Virus record (IMG/VR): IMGVR_UViG_3300025154_000144
Location: 1-48,653 of that record
Strand: one strand, 5' to 3'
From: a virus
DNA length: 48,653 nucleotides
A model generated the notes under the pieces. The model was given only the letters and a program-made list of their open reading frames with translations. It did not search any database and was not told the DNA's origin. The position numbers and the translations under genes are program-made. Within the stretch, counting starts at the first letter, position 1. Each line of letters starts with the position of its first letter. Below, in pieces: positions 1 through 8,250 of this stretch.

Positions 1-1146
1 ATTTTTTTCATCAGGATACATTCGCGCAGAGACAATCTCCCTGAAAAAAATTCTACGAGAACTTCTATCCACAGCAATTGTTTGTACAGAAGTTTCAGCA
101 CTCTGAATCTTCACAGTCTTGGCCGGATCAACTATGGTTACATGAAGAAGATTTTTAGTTTTAATCTCGATCCTTTTCTCTTCATTCTCACCAACAGTTT
201 TCTCATAAACTACAAGTTTATCTTTCTGATCTTCAAAGTATCTAAAGTAAGATTGCTTAAAAATTGCATCTTCGAGAGCAATAGGAATATTCATCCTCTC
301 CATATAAAAGGAATCAAGAGTTCCTAATCGTCTATGCTCTTCAACTTCCTCCAGTACCTCAGCATCAGTCATGTAGTTCTGATCTAATGACTTGTAATTT
401 TGGTCACATATGGACAGCTGAACTGAAGCCCAGTCAGGAGAATCAAGTAAATCTACTAGAAGGGAATCTTCATGCTTAATTGTATCTATATAAATAAAGA
501 TACATCCATCTCCGTAACGATCCTCTGTCTTCATCAAATCAGACCAGAACCATTCCTTAAGTTTCTTCCTATTCTCCGCTGACTGAATTTCATTCTTATC
601 TTCCAAGTCATCAATGATTACTAACCCTGGACGATTATTGGCCCAGTTTAAACCCCTCACCTGTTGGCCAGCACCTCGAGGTAATACAAAAGTGGAACCG
701 TAAGCAGTCCAAGCTTTCTTGGAAAATGACTCATCCATTGCATCTTCGGTGTCAATAGAATCTTTAATATTTCCAAACAACTGTCTTACCATCTTATTAG
801 TAATTAAATCCCTCTTCATATTCTCAGTCTGCATTTCAGCTGAAGTTGCTGAATTACTGAGATAAACTATGAAGTTGCACAACCTGTATAGAATTGACCT
901 GTTAGCAATTGTTCTAGCAACACTTGTCTTACCAATACCCCTTGGAGCAGCAATAGCAATTTTCTTCTTACCTTGGGCAATCATACTGAATGATTGATCT
1001 ACCAGATCAAATATCTGTTGATGCAAGATACTGAACGGTGCATAGAAGATATCAGGAAATATCACTCCACAACATGTCTTAATATTAATTAGACATTGAG
1101 CCAATATATTATCCAGTTCTTCTTTATTTAAGTTAGGATCTAACAT
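1..1146 (-). CDS. terL: Terminase large subunit, N-terminal ATPase part (cut by the window edge)
   Basis: Packaging motor ATPase of the phage head. Read from ATG at 1146 down to base 1, it shows a Walker A motif APRGIGKT (about residues 67-74), a Walker B-like run VIIDDLED (about 172-180), and the start of the RNase H-like nuclease domain VTIVDPAKT with a candidate metal-binding Asp near residue 340. The frame is open at the window edge and continues in the gene piece at 48058-48653; closing the genome at the 126-bp repeat gives about 536 aa, normal for the family. The last two codons before base 1 differ from the right-hand copy, probably an end artefact. No clear Shine-Dalgarno is seen; a 25-bp palindrome ends 11 bases before the start codon. 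Confidence 0.93.
   Translation of the reverse strand, partial: MLDPNLNKEELDNILAQCLINIKTCCGVIFPDIFYAPFSILHQQIFDLVDQSFSMIAQGKKKIAIAAPRGIGKTSVARTIANRSILYRLCNFIVYLSNSATSAEMQTENMKRDLITNKMVRQLFGNIKDSIDTEDAMDESFSKKAWTAYGSTFVLPRGAGQQVRGLNWANNRPGLVIIDDLEDKNEIQSAENRKKLKEWFWSDLMKTEDRYGDGCIFIYIDTIKHEDSLLVDLLDSPDWASVQLSICDQNYKSLDQNYMTDAEVLEEVEEHRRLGTLDSFYMERMNIPIALEDAIFKQSYFRYFEDQKDKLVVYEKTVGENEEKRIEIKTKNLLHVTIVDPAKTVKIQSAETSVQTIAVDRSSRRIFFREIVSARMYPDEKN
6..131. repeat. Left copy of 126-bp terminal redundancy
   Basis: These bases are identical to 48528-48653 (offset 48522). The repeat lies inside the large terminase gene, and joining the two copies restores an uninterrupted frame. The first five bases do not match the right-hand copy, which suggests an untrimmed contig edge. 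It is most simply an assembly overlap of a circular or circularly permuted genome; a true short direct terminal repeat is possible but would lie oddly inside a gene. Confidence 0.9.
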
Positions 1147-1157
1147 AAGAGTTGTTT

Positions 1158-1182
1158 GCTATGTTTAATAATTTAACACAGG
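1158..1182. repeat. 25-bp palindromic element, copy 1
   Basis: Matches the dispersed half-site SCTRYRTTNAAT facing its reverse complement around one central W base. It lies 2 bases after the stop of the 94-aa membrane protein and 11 bases before the large terminase start on the minus strand. Confidence 0.85.
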
Positions 1183-1184
1183 AA

Positions 1185-1469
1185 TTATTTTTTATCTTCA
1201 GGCTGATGTAAATTATAGTTCTTATTTTCATTAGCAAGACGTTCAAGATTAAGTATCCTATCTTTAAGTCCTGCAACTTCAACGCTTATAGTTTGTACTC
1301 TATAAGTACTAAGAGCAACTTCTGCTTTCATACCTATAAGAACATTTAGATTTATAATTAATAAGGCTACTGCAACACCTGATAAAAATACTAAAATATT
1401 TGTTTTAAGATCAAGACCTGAATGTGCTGTACATACAAGATGTGGAGAATCAGGTTGTTTCTTATCCAT
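1185..1469 (-). CDS. Small membrane protein with one TM segment and coiled coil (possible lysis accessory)
   Basis: 94 aa. A short polar N-terminus is followed by one hydrophobic segment (about residues 25-46) and then a heptad-like stretch ending in a charged tail (about 60-94). That layout fits an inner-membrane protein with an exposed coiled coil, as in i-spanins or XhlA-like proteins, but no family signature is recognised. It starts directly after the holin candidate (2-base gap), so the two are probably co-translated. Function in lysis is inferred from topology and neighbour only. Confidence 0.65.
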   Translation of the reverse strand: MDKKQPDSPHLVCTAHSGLDLKTNILVFLSGVAVALLIINLNVLIGMKAEVALSTYRVQTISVEVAGLKDRILNLERLANENKNYNLHQPEDKK

Positions 1470-1471
1470 GA

Positions 1472-1723
1472 TTAAAACTCCTTTTTAGTGGTAGCTCTAT
1501 TAAAATACAGATTAACTATAGCAAGAATAGTACCTATTATTTCTGCTACATATTCTGTAACTCCAGCTGGAATAATAATAGTAGGATATTTCCATCTAAC
1601 AATTAACACAATAGCAGCTAAAACAATCCCAACTAAATTAATTGTTTCAACTCTATTCTTCCACTTAGCAGGATCTTTTAATTCCTCACCAGCTTTCACA
1701 GCTTTAATCATTTCAGTAATCAT
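1472..1723 (-). CDS. Holin candidate
   Basis: 83 aa with two hydrophobic segments (about residues 28-45 and 56-74) separated by a short turn containing proline and glycine, and a charged C-terminus. The N-terminal motif ELKDPAKWKNR recalls small phage holin-like proteins. Holins form the inner-membrane lesions that time lysis. Its start codon overlaps the stop of the tiny 32-aa frame upstream (ATGA), and a membrane coiled-coil gene follows. No endolysin is recognisable beside it, so the call rests on size, topology and the motif. Confidence 0.55.
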   Translation of the reverse strand: MITEMIKAVKAGEELKDPAKWKNRVETINLVGIVLAAIVLIVRWKYPTIIIPAGVTEYVAEIIGTILAIVNLYFNRATTKKEF

Positions 1724-1818
1724 AATTTACTCCTTAGCCATTTGAAGAATTTTTTAATTTCAGAAAATTTAACTGTAAGAATGATTCCTCTTAAATTCTC
1801 TATAGGACGTATATTCAT
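1720..1818 (-). CDS. Possible 32-aa cationic amphipathic peptide
   Basis: A short frame starting at ATG 1818-1816 and ending TGA at 1720. It overlaps the stop of the 703-aa gene (TAATG) and the start of the holin candidate (ATGA), so it could be translated by coupling. The second half (VKFSEIKKFFKWLRSKL) is strongly basic with alternating hydrophobic residues, like a membrane-active helix. Cationic lysis peptides such as disruptins are known in some phages. There is no good Shine-Dalgarno, and the coupling geometry could be chance in a 94-base gap. Confidence 0.4.
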   Translation of the reverse strand: MNIRPIENLRGIILTVKFSEIKKFFKWLRSKL

Positions 1819-3929
1819 TACTGTACCATTCTTACAGAAGTTCCAGAAGCTCTTACACCTATTTGCATACCAGTTGAATTAGTTTTACTGTATTTGGTAG
1901 TAATAAATTGGGCTAATACAGGCCCATTAATAGTTACAGCATTAGGTCCTTCATTAGTACCTAAATACCATCCATGATCTACAATCTCACCAACAGTGAT
2001 TGTACCAACATGCGTTCCAGGCTCAGTTAGATTAATACCTGAAATTGAACTGGTTACAATCAGCTGTCCTACGTTATCAGGCAAAATATTAATGGCCCAC
2101 ACCATAGTAGCATTATCTAGTATTCCCATAGGCCAATGAATCTCCTGACCATTAGCAAGATAAGTGCCATGTTCAGCAGCAGTGACAGTAGAATACGTTA
2201 ACCACCCTGCCGGAGTGCCTGTGTAAGGAGCAGCTAGATTTGTCTGAGTTACGATGTTCGGTCCAAACGAAGGCTCAGGAATTGTTCTTGAGTATCCCCT
2301 CCAGTAGTATATAGTTTTATCTGTAGTTCCTGCTGCATTGGCTGCATTGACTTCTTCCAAAGTATTACATAAATGCCAGTTTTCTTGTGAACATTCTTCA
2401 TCACAAACTACCGTTCCGCAGGAGACTAGATTATCAGGACACCAGTAATGACCAGTGGGCCACGCGGCAAGGCAAGTTGCTTCCGTAAGGCACAAGTCGT
2501 CCAGGGTATCGCAAGTATCAGTTGCTGCCGCCGTAGTGTAACTGAACGTTCTTTGAGTGACCAGGTTATTGCCTGCGACATCCTCCAAAGCAGTTGACAC
2601 CGTGACAGTGTAAAGCGTACTGTACGCTTGTCCTGAAGTGTTCAAGACGATTTCATTGCCGGCACAAGTAGAGTCGTCCACCCCTGGATTAATCGTCACA
2701 GCACTTTTTGTTGTGCAATTTAAGTTCTCATTAGCAAAAACTCTGAATGGCGTATTGGGCACAACCCCTACAGCTCCGTCAAGCGGGTTAGTTGTTTCGA
2801 TTGCTGGTGGTTCCTCGTCGGCAGCACTTGCCCCAAAAGTAATTTGTCGCCCTGGGGAGGCTTCGCCAAGAGAGTTAATTGCAATCAAATATGCCGATTG
2901 TCCACCACCAAACGACCCTCGATTGACCTGAACGGTTATACTATTCAATCCCCATATGATAGGGGATTGAATGGTACAATTAGTAGCTGCAAAGTAATCA
3001 GATGAATTACATATCTCAACCCTTGCCCTTGCGTTTGGACCCCACGCGGTATAGAAGTCATCTACCAAAGGGAAAGAAGGGGTAGGAGTATCGCGTACTC
3101 CGTATCCAGGAACAACTACACCTTTAACCCCTCCACCCTCTGCTGCAGTAGCCATATTTCGAACATTAAGTTTTGATGCATTCTTGGCCCCCGTAGAGTC
3201 GATCAACCTCATTACTACATCACCATCCGCCGTTGTCCCATTTGTTGACCCTTTTATCCAAGCGTCAATACGTTGCCAGCGCCCTTTTACCATCCAGCCG
3301 TTTATGTAAAAATTAGAGTTTGTTTCGGAAGGTAGTCTGAGCCAAGCGGCATGACTGTTACCCGTTACATACTGCGACCAATCACCAAAAACGGTAGGTA
3401 GACAGTAATCTGTGTTTGGAAAATTATCCCCACCATTAAGAAGCCCATGAACCCATACGGTTTTAAAATTTGAAGTTACACTACCATTTTTGTTTTGACC
3501 AGGCCAGTTATTATTGCTGGCCAAATAAGCTTGTCTGGACACAAATAGATGTCTCGACATTGGAAATTCAACCTTTCGGTTATAACCATACGCTGTACTT
3601 GTGGTAAAATCTCCTTGGAATGATTTTGACCCACTAAATGCTACCGACGAATACCTAGTAGAATCTGCTAAAGTAGGATTAAGGTTAACCCACTGCCCCA
3701 CTTTAGCTGAATTATCTCCGTATAAAATAGGTTGACCCACTGTTCCCAGCTCAAAATCATCAAAAAAGAACCCGCCACCAGATAACGGGCTATTGCCTGG
3801 ATTGGACACTGAGAATGTAATATTCTGCCCATCCACAATAGAACCTGTAGGAGCCCCTGGTTGTCCGGGAGCGGCAGCAAATGATGTTGTTGCACACAGC
3901 AGCAGAAATAAACAATACAATATTCTCAT
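1818..3929 (-). CDS. Exported multidomain surface protein (signal peptide, lectin-like, Ig-like, Cys-rich)
   Basis: 703 aa. The first 19 residues form a signal peptide with an AxA-type end. About residues 30-340 are rich in aromatic and Gly/Asn residues and resemble a jelly-roll/concanavalin-like carbohydrate-binding or lyase fold (inference). About 375-470 match the SbsA-like bacterial Ig fold (PPAIETTNPLDGAVGV, then LEDVAGNNL). About 470-530 hold roughly a dozen cysteines, suggesting disulfides and folding outside the cytoplasm. A beta-rich C-terminal region follows. It is the last and largest of four neighbouring signal-peptide genes. A receptor-binding or cell-surface role is plausible; no catalytic motif is identified. 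Base composition is more GC-rich than the flanks, which hints at acquisition. Confidence 0.7.
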   Translation of the reverse strand: MRILYCLFLLLCATTSFAAAPGQPGAPTGSIVDGQNITFSVSNPGNSPLSGGGFFFDDFELGTVGQPILYGDNSAKVGQWVNLNPTLADSTRYSSVAFSGSKSFQGDFTTSTAYGYNRKVEFPMSRHLFVSRQAYLASNNNWPGQNKNGSVTSNFKTVWVHGLLNGGDNFPNTDYCLPTVFGDWSQYVTGNSHAAWLRLPSETNSNFYINGWMVKGRWQRIDAWIKGSTNGTTADGDVVMRLIDSTGAKNASKLNVRNMATAAEGGGVKGVVVPGYGVRDTPTPSFPLVDDFYTAWGPNARARVEICNSSDYFAATNCTIQSPIIWGLNSITVQVNRGSFGGGQSAYLIAINSLGEASPGRQITFGASAADEEPPAIETTNPLDGAVGVVPNTPFRVFANENLNCTTKSAVTINPGVDDSTCAGNEIVLNTSGQAYSTLYTVTVSTALEDVAGNNLVTQRTFSYTTAAATDTCDTLDDLCLTEATCLAAWPTGHYWCPDNLVSCGTVVCDEECSQENWHLCNTLEEVNAANAAGTTDKTIYYWRGYSRTIPEPSFGPNIVTQTNLAAPYTGTPAGWLTYSTVTAAEHGTYLANGQEIHWPMGILDNATMVWAINILPDNVGQLIVTSSISGINLTEPGTHVGTITVGEIVDHGWYLGTNEGPNAVTINGPVLAQFITTKYSKTNSTGMQIGVRASGTSVRMVQ

Positions 3930-3931
3930 AC

Positions 3932-4648
3932 TTAATTGCCTCCGGTTAAATAGCTGAATCTCGAAGGTAGGCCAGATGGTGAGAGTGAAAATAAACCGAT
4001 ATAATCACCACTATCAACAGGATTAAGGGGATTGTCAGTAAAAGTGTAAGTAGGCTCACCCGCAGTAGAGGGCCCCGACCCTGTCCAATACACCCAAATT
4101 TTCATAACTGAGGCATCACCTGTTCCAGAAACTTGAGCCATTATCGAAACGTCATCAGTATCATCAGCTGGAATACTGAGCGCGTCTGACTGGACTGTTT
4201 CCACATATGCTGTGCCGTTATAAACATCCCATGAAACTATCGCAGCAGGAGCCGCACCAGAGTATTTCAGCTTAACAACGTATCGCAAGCCAGTTGCCCC
4301 GCTTGCCCGCAAAACTAACCCTATCGCGTCAGAGTCATCAAAATAAACGATTTCCTGCGTAGCCCCCCATTGGCATGAGGCAGGGATTGTTGTGTTTGAC
4401 CGGAGCAGACGGCTTGTCCCTGACACAGTACTCTGGTAAGCAGAACCAGACCCTATTAACCAAGTGCCACTATCCTGAGTGAACCCTGATAGATCGACGT
4501 TGAAACTATCGGAAAAAGTTAAAGTACTGTCTCCGCACACCACAGGCTCAGAAGGAATATTAGAAATAAATAAACTTGGTGCATTACTTCCCCACCCAAA
4601 ACATTGTACATGAATAAGACAAAGAAAAAATGTGATAAGATATCTCAT
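3932..4648 (-). CDS. Exported lectin-like protein
   Basis: 238 aa with an N-terminal signal peptide (about residues 1-18). The remainder is beta-rich: a start like TLTFSDSFNVDLSGF, a middle with YVVKLKYSG, and an end with GDYIGLFSLSPSG. This is the pattern of LamG/concanavalin-like carbohydrate-binding modules. There are two cysteines after the signal. It sits 2 bases upstream of the 703-aa gene and directly after the 152-aa gene, so all three are probably one translational unit. A glycan-binding role is inferred from fold-like patterns only. Confidence 0.6.
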   Translation of the reverse strand: MRYLITFFLCLIHVQCFGWGSNAPSLFISNIPSEPVVCGDSTLTFSDSFNVDLSGFTQDSGTWLIGSGSAYQSTVSGTSRLLRSNTTIPASCQWGATQEIVYFDDSDAIGLVLRASGATGLRYVVKLKYSGAAPAAIVSWDVYNGTAYVETVQSDALSIPADDTDDVSIMAQVSGTGDASVMKIWVYWTGSGPSTAGEPTYTFTDNPLNPVDSGDYIGLFSLSPSGLPSRFSYLTGGN

Positions 4649-5106
4649 TATTCTAGCCTCGCTCTTGCCTGATATGCAGCTATAACACTAGCAGGAAAAA
4701 AGTTTTGTGCCTCAGATAACGTAAATGTACCCTTAAGTAACAGACCTTTTATTAGCCAATAAAGATTTTCATCCATTGCCTGAGCTGTTCTTTCATCAAG
4801 TTCAGTAGTAGTTAAGTTACGAACAGTCCACGTTTTTGTTATCTGATTATTAAAAAGTATCCATACCTCAGCATTAGTAACTTGATTAACTCCCACTGTT
4901 GGAGAATTTATTGTCAACTCATACCAACCTTGACTATGTGCAATAGATTGAGTTTTAACTGGAAAGTTATCTATCAAAATAAATCCCTTAGAATCACTTT
5001 GACAAGACGCTCCTTTAGATAATGCTGCATCCCAATAGCACCAAGTTCCAGCAAAAGAAGAAGTAGTAAAAAAGACTATTATTATTGTTAGAATTAATTT
5101 TTTCAT
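4648..5106 (-). CDS. Exported protein of unknown function
   Basis: 152 aa starting with a typical signal peptide (MKKLILTIIIVFFTTSSFA, cleavage near residue 19). The mature part begins with a small Cys pair (CYWD ... ASCQ), is beta-rich to about residue 100, and ends in a helical region. Its start overlaps the stop of the upstream exported fibre-like protein by one base, and its stop overlaps the next start. I do not recognise the family; position suggests a partner or chaperone of the neighbouring surface proteins. Confidence 0.6.
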   Translation of the reverse strand: MKKLILTIIIVFFTTSSFAGTWCYWDAALSKGASCQSDSKGFILIDNFPVKTQSIAHSQGWYELTINSPTVGVNQVTNAEVWILFNNQITKTWTVRNLTTTELDERTAQAMDENLYWLIKGLLLKGTFTLSEAQNFFPASVIAAYQARARLE

Positions 5107-5861
5107 TACTCAGCCCATGCCCCATAAGTTGAAATATACCAATCATCTGAGTCAACCGTATAATAGCAGACTCTATCTCCTAAAGCCCCACCTGATTTTA
5201 TAGACGTTGCAACAGTTCCTCTGGATCCCCTGTATGATATATAATCTCCAGAAGCCGGAAGCAACTGAATAATTGCAGTTACACCTTGGCCAGTTTCTAT
5301 ACATCCAGATAATCCTGCAGATGCAGAAGGAAGAGTATAGATACCAGCACCTGTGGCAACAACTGTGCCCCCGTGATACTCATCATAAGTTAATGTGTGG
5401 GCGTCTGCGTCAGTTGATGTATAGATTTTTGCTGTAATAATTGTACCAGTTGCATCAACAGTTGTAGCAGCCGGAACACGCATCTCTTTATTAATAAAAT
5501 GTAAAGGATTATCTTGAGTAGGTTCTTCTATAGTTGGTATAACTTGAAATTCATCAACTGTAGCACCCTCCCACATGATTGGCCCCATAGTAAGAGAGTT
5601 AGCCCCCGACAGATCTACATCACCTGTAGGAGTATAATCAGAAGAATTTAAAATATCACTAAAATTACTTAATGTTACAGAAGATTCTAAAAATGGAAAG
5701 GTGGAAAATGAAGCACGCTTCAAGACGTTGCCGGCTTCAGAATCCATCATCAAGATAAAATCTCCTGATACAGGAGTTTCCTTTATAGGGTAACTACTTG
5801 CCCCAGCACCTAAACAACTACTGTAAATAAGAATAAGTAGGGGTGTTAAGTATTTATACAT
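5106..5861 (-). CDS. Fibre-like protein with signal peptide
   Basis: 251 aa from ATG at 5861, preceded by AAGGTG six bases upstream; a GTG nine bases earlier is in frame but less well placed. The first 20 or so residues are hydrophobic, like a signal peptide. The segment SGDFILMMDSEAGNVLKRAS resembles tail-fibre N-terminal repeats (a value followed by LKRASF), and the C-terminal half is beta-rich with features of a trimeric fibre tip (GYTLPSASAG-like, YISYRGSRGT). A secretion signal on a fibre-like protein is unusual, because virion fibres assemble in the cytoplasm. Confidence 0.6.
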   Translation of the reverse strand: MYKYLTPLLILIYSSCLGAGASSYPIKETPVSGDFILMMDSEAGNVLKRASFSTFPFLESSVTLSNFSDILNSSDYTPTGDVDLSGANSLTMGPIMWEGATVDEFQVIPTIEEPTQDNPLHFINKEMRVPAATTVDATGTIITAKIYTSTDADAHTLTYDEYHGGTVVATGAGIYTLPSASAGLSGCIETGQGVTAIIQLLPASGDYISYRGSRGTVATSIKSGGALGDRVCYYTVDSDDWYISTYGAWAE

Positions 5862-5875
5862 ATTCTGCACCTTAA

Positions 5876-7171
5876 TTAGTTAAACGTTTTTACAAAATTT
5901 ATAGATAAAGTATCCCATACTAAACCATTTACAAAGTAGTCGTCATAGAGAATTAAATAGAAATAATATACGTCAGGAGTTACATCTACTGAACTTAAGT
6001 TAAGAATTAACTCACCATTTCCTCTTGACCAATCAAACATAGAAGGATTAAGAAGTGATGTTATTTCTAGATTATTCACATTACTGATGAGAGATATATT
6101 TTTCACACTATACAAATTCACAGGAAGATCGTTACTCAATAACTGTAACAATACTGAGTTATCCCTGTTAAGAAATACAACTTCTTCCACATCTTTAACT
6201 TGGTTGGTGGTTATACTTTTAATAGAGTAGATTCCGTTAAGTGGAAGAGTAGTATTATCTGCTGAAGCCCTTACCTGAGTTACTGTACCAGGAGATGTAA
6301 AAAGATCAGAAACATTTTCATATGAAGTTAAAATTCCTGCATTTACATCAGTAGAGGTATTACCTGAAATGGATAAGGTATCTCGTAATTCAAGAGCTGA
6401 TAAGATTCCAGATTTTCTTCTAACTGTACCAAGTGAAGAGTAGGTATCTCTAAGAGGTTCAACACTTGCCAAAGTCCCTGAGTTAATTGTATTAGTGCCA
6501 GAACTTAGAAAAGTGTCAGAAGAGGTTTCAGTAACTTCTAATGTACCTACCCAAGTAATCTCTACAGTTCCCTCAGATTCCCATAAATCAGCAGATTCAG
6601 TAACTTCTAAAATTGCTGAAGATGCATAAGCAGTTCCGGTGAATGCAAGAACATCTAAATCAGTTTCAGTAACTTCTAATGTACCAGAAGCATTTGCAGT
6701 ATCTTCATTACTTAAGAAAACATCAAGAGAATCTGTAGCAGCAAGACTACCAGTGTTAACAGTAACACTTCCTAATATCTCACAAATGTCAGAAGATTCT
6801 AATGCTGCAAATGTTGAATGTGAAGTATAGTTAAGTCCAGTAATGTAACAGAAATCTTTTGCACCTTCAACTGATGCAAGAAAATTAGAACTTAAATTTA
6901 CTCCACCTATACAGATAAAAGTATCCTTAACAGAACTCTCAACAGCAGATAGAGAGCCTGAGTTTGTACCTCCAAATGAGTTAAAAGTGTCAGGAGTTGT
7001 TAACTCCTGAGCACCCATAGGACCTATAGAAGTAACCCATCCGTCATAGATGTACTCACCATTTTCATCAAGGATGAATTCTCCTGTAGAATCACGCAGA
7101 ATTCCGTCTGTGTAGAAAGCATAGAAAGAATCCCGTGAGGATTCTACAATGGAGAAATTTCCTGAAGCCAT
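5876..7171 (-). CDS. Structural repeat protein (tail or capsid surface)
   Basis: 431 aa. Residues about 60-300 consist of roughly ten degenerate units of 20-25 residues built around a pattern like GTLEVTETxxDxFxxSGT (for example LEVTETDLDVLAFTGTA and LEVTESADLWESEGTV). Such Thr/Ser/Glu-rich beta repeats occur in phage tail or head surface proteins. About residues 310-431 form a separate C-terminal domain. It lies between the 122-aa structural protein and the exported fibre-like gene. No enzymatic motif is seen, and the precise location in the virion is unknown. Confidence 0.65.
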   Translation of the reverse strand: MASGNFSIVESSRDSFYAFYTDGILRDSTGEFILDENGEYIYDGWVTSIGPMGAQELTTPDTFNSFGGTNSGSLSAVESSVKDTFICIGGVNLSSNFLASVEGAKDFCYITGLNYTSHSTFAALESSDICEILGSVTVNTGSLAATDSLDVFLSNEDTANASGTLEVTETDLDVLAFTGTAYASSAILEVTESADLWESEGTVEITWVGTLEVTETSSDTFLSSGTNTINSGTLASVEPLRDTYSSLGTVRRKSGILSALELRDTLSISGNTSTDVNAGILTSYENVSDLFTSPGTVTQVRASADNTTLPLNGIYSIKSITTNQVKDVEEVVFLNRDNSVLLQLLSNDLPVNLYSVKNISLISNVNNLEITSLLNPSMFDWSRGNGELILNLSSVDVTPDVYYFYLILYDDYFVNGLVWDTLSINFVKTFN

Positions 7172-7192
7172 AACAAATCTCAGTCCCAGTTA

Positions 7193-7561
7193 TTATGCGT
7201 GAGTAATGGTAGCGGCAGTTAAGGTAATAAGTTCACCTGTTGTAATTGTAACAGAGTCTAAGTTAATATCTGAAGCTGAAGTTCCAACAGTAAGACCTGT
7301 GACTATATCAGTACCTCCAGTAGCTGTCCTAATACGTGCGGCTGCAGCAGTTCCTGTACCATCAGCAATGTCACTTTTAGGAAAACCACTTAAAGTAAGA
7401 ACTCCTCCAGAGGCTGTTCCTGCAGAAGCATTTAATGTGATGGTGGCTAAGATTGCAGCCATACCTGAGGTTCCAATCTCAATGACACCAGTTGAACCAA
7501 TTGCTGTGACTACTGCATCAAGACGTGCATTTTTAACTGTGGTTGTATAAGTTACGGCCAT
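7193..7561 (-). CDS. Small beta-rich virion protein
   Basis: 122 aa, rich in Thr, Ala and Gly, with almost no charged residues after the N-terminus. The pattern MAVTYTTTVKNARLDAVVTAIG at the start and a TVGTSASDINLDSVTITTGE-type end resemble a common family of small phage structural proteins that I know only as hypothetical or decoration-like. A good Shine-Dalgarno (AAGGAGA) precedes the start, and a 25-bp palindromic element lies just upstream. The role (head decoration or fibre part) is inferred. Confidence 0.6.
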   Translation of the reverse strand: MAVTYTTTVKNARLDAVVTAIGSTGVIEIGTSGMAAILATITLNASAGTASGGVLTLSGFPKSDIADGTGTAAAARIRTATGGTDIVTGLTVGTSASDINLDSVTITTGELITLTAATITHA

Positions 7562-7590
7562 TTGAAATTCTCCTTAAGAAATTTTGATTT

Positions 7591-7615
7591 GCTATGTTCA
7601 TTAATTTAATACAGG
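7591..7615. repeat. 25-bp palindromic element, copy 2
   Basis: All invariant positions of the family are present. It lies 2 bases after the terminase small subunit stop and 29 bases before the next start on the minus strand, with that gene's Shine-Dalgarno in between. Confidence 0.85.
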
Positions 7616-7617
7616 AA

Positions 7618-8202
7618 TTACTCTTCAACTACATGCCCATTACACTGGGCTAACTCTATTGCTTTGTCCTTGATTCGTTGAAGGTCATCAGATGTAAAGT
7701 GAGCATGAAGGTTGCGGGTGTTGATGGTCTGTGCAGCCTTTCCCATGTGACGATCCAAAACTCCGTTACACTCTTTGAGAATGGAGTTAGCTGAAGCAGT
7801 TTGTCCGTGGACAGTTCCGTCTTCAAGAACCTCACGAATACGTTTCAGAGCAATTGGAGCTAAGTCCATAATGTCCTTAGCCAAATCAATACAGCCGACG
7901 TCACGAGCAGCACCCATGAGAGAAAGACGTTCCTTAACGACTGGTGAGTTGCGGACATTACTGACTTGCATCACCGATAGGGACATTGAGTCAGCAATAT
8001 CTTTATTGGTCTCACCAAGCAGGATTCGCCTTGCGATCTCATGATGACTCTCCCACATCTCCGAGACTTGCCAACCCTTCTTTTTCCCAGAAGAATTAAA
8101 CCCTTTGGATTTGCGTCCATCAGTCCTATCTGGTTGAGAATACCTGTCACCATAGTCATAAGTAACATGTTCCCCAGCTGAGTTAATTGTATTAGTTTCC
8201 AC
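7618..8202 (-). CDS. terS: Terminase small subunit
   Basis: DNA-recognition subunit that hands genome DNA to the large terminase. A helix-turn-helix is visible (ILLGETNKDIADSMSLSVMQ, followed by VSNVRNSPVVKERL), then a helical oligomerisation region (LKRIREVLEDG). I prefer the GTG at 8202, which has AAGGAG seven bases upstream; an in-frame ATG at 8235 adds 11 residues but lacks a ribosome site. It is the first gene behind a strong minus-strand promoter, so it heads the late block. Separation from the large subunit by about 6 kb of fibre and lysis genes is unusual. Confidence 0.8.
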   Translation of the reverse strand: METNTINSAGEHVTYDYGDRYSQPDRTDGRKSKGFNSSGKKKGWQVSEMWESHHEIARRILLGETNKDIADSMSLSVMQVSNVRNSPVVKERLSLMGAARDVGCIDLAKDIMDLAPIALKRIREVLEDGTVHGQTASANSILKECNGVLDRHMGKAAQTINTRNLHAHFTSDDLQRIKDKAIELAQCNGHVVEE

Positions 8203-8250
8203 CCTGAACTCCTTCTTATTATCATTATGCAACATGTGTAGAGAGTGTTC

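Noticed and set aside
82-327. 81-aa plus-strand frame at the left end
   Set aside because: It is antisense to the large terminase, whose ATPase and nuclease motifs are clear on the minus strand.
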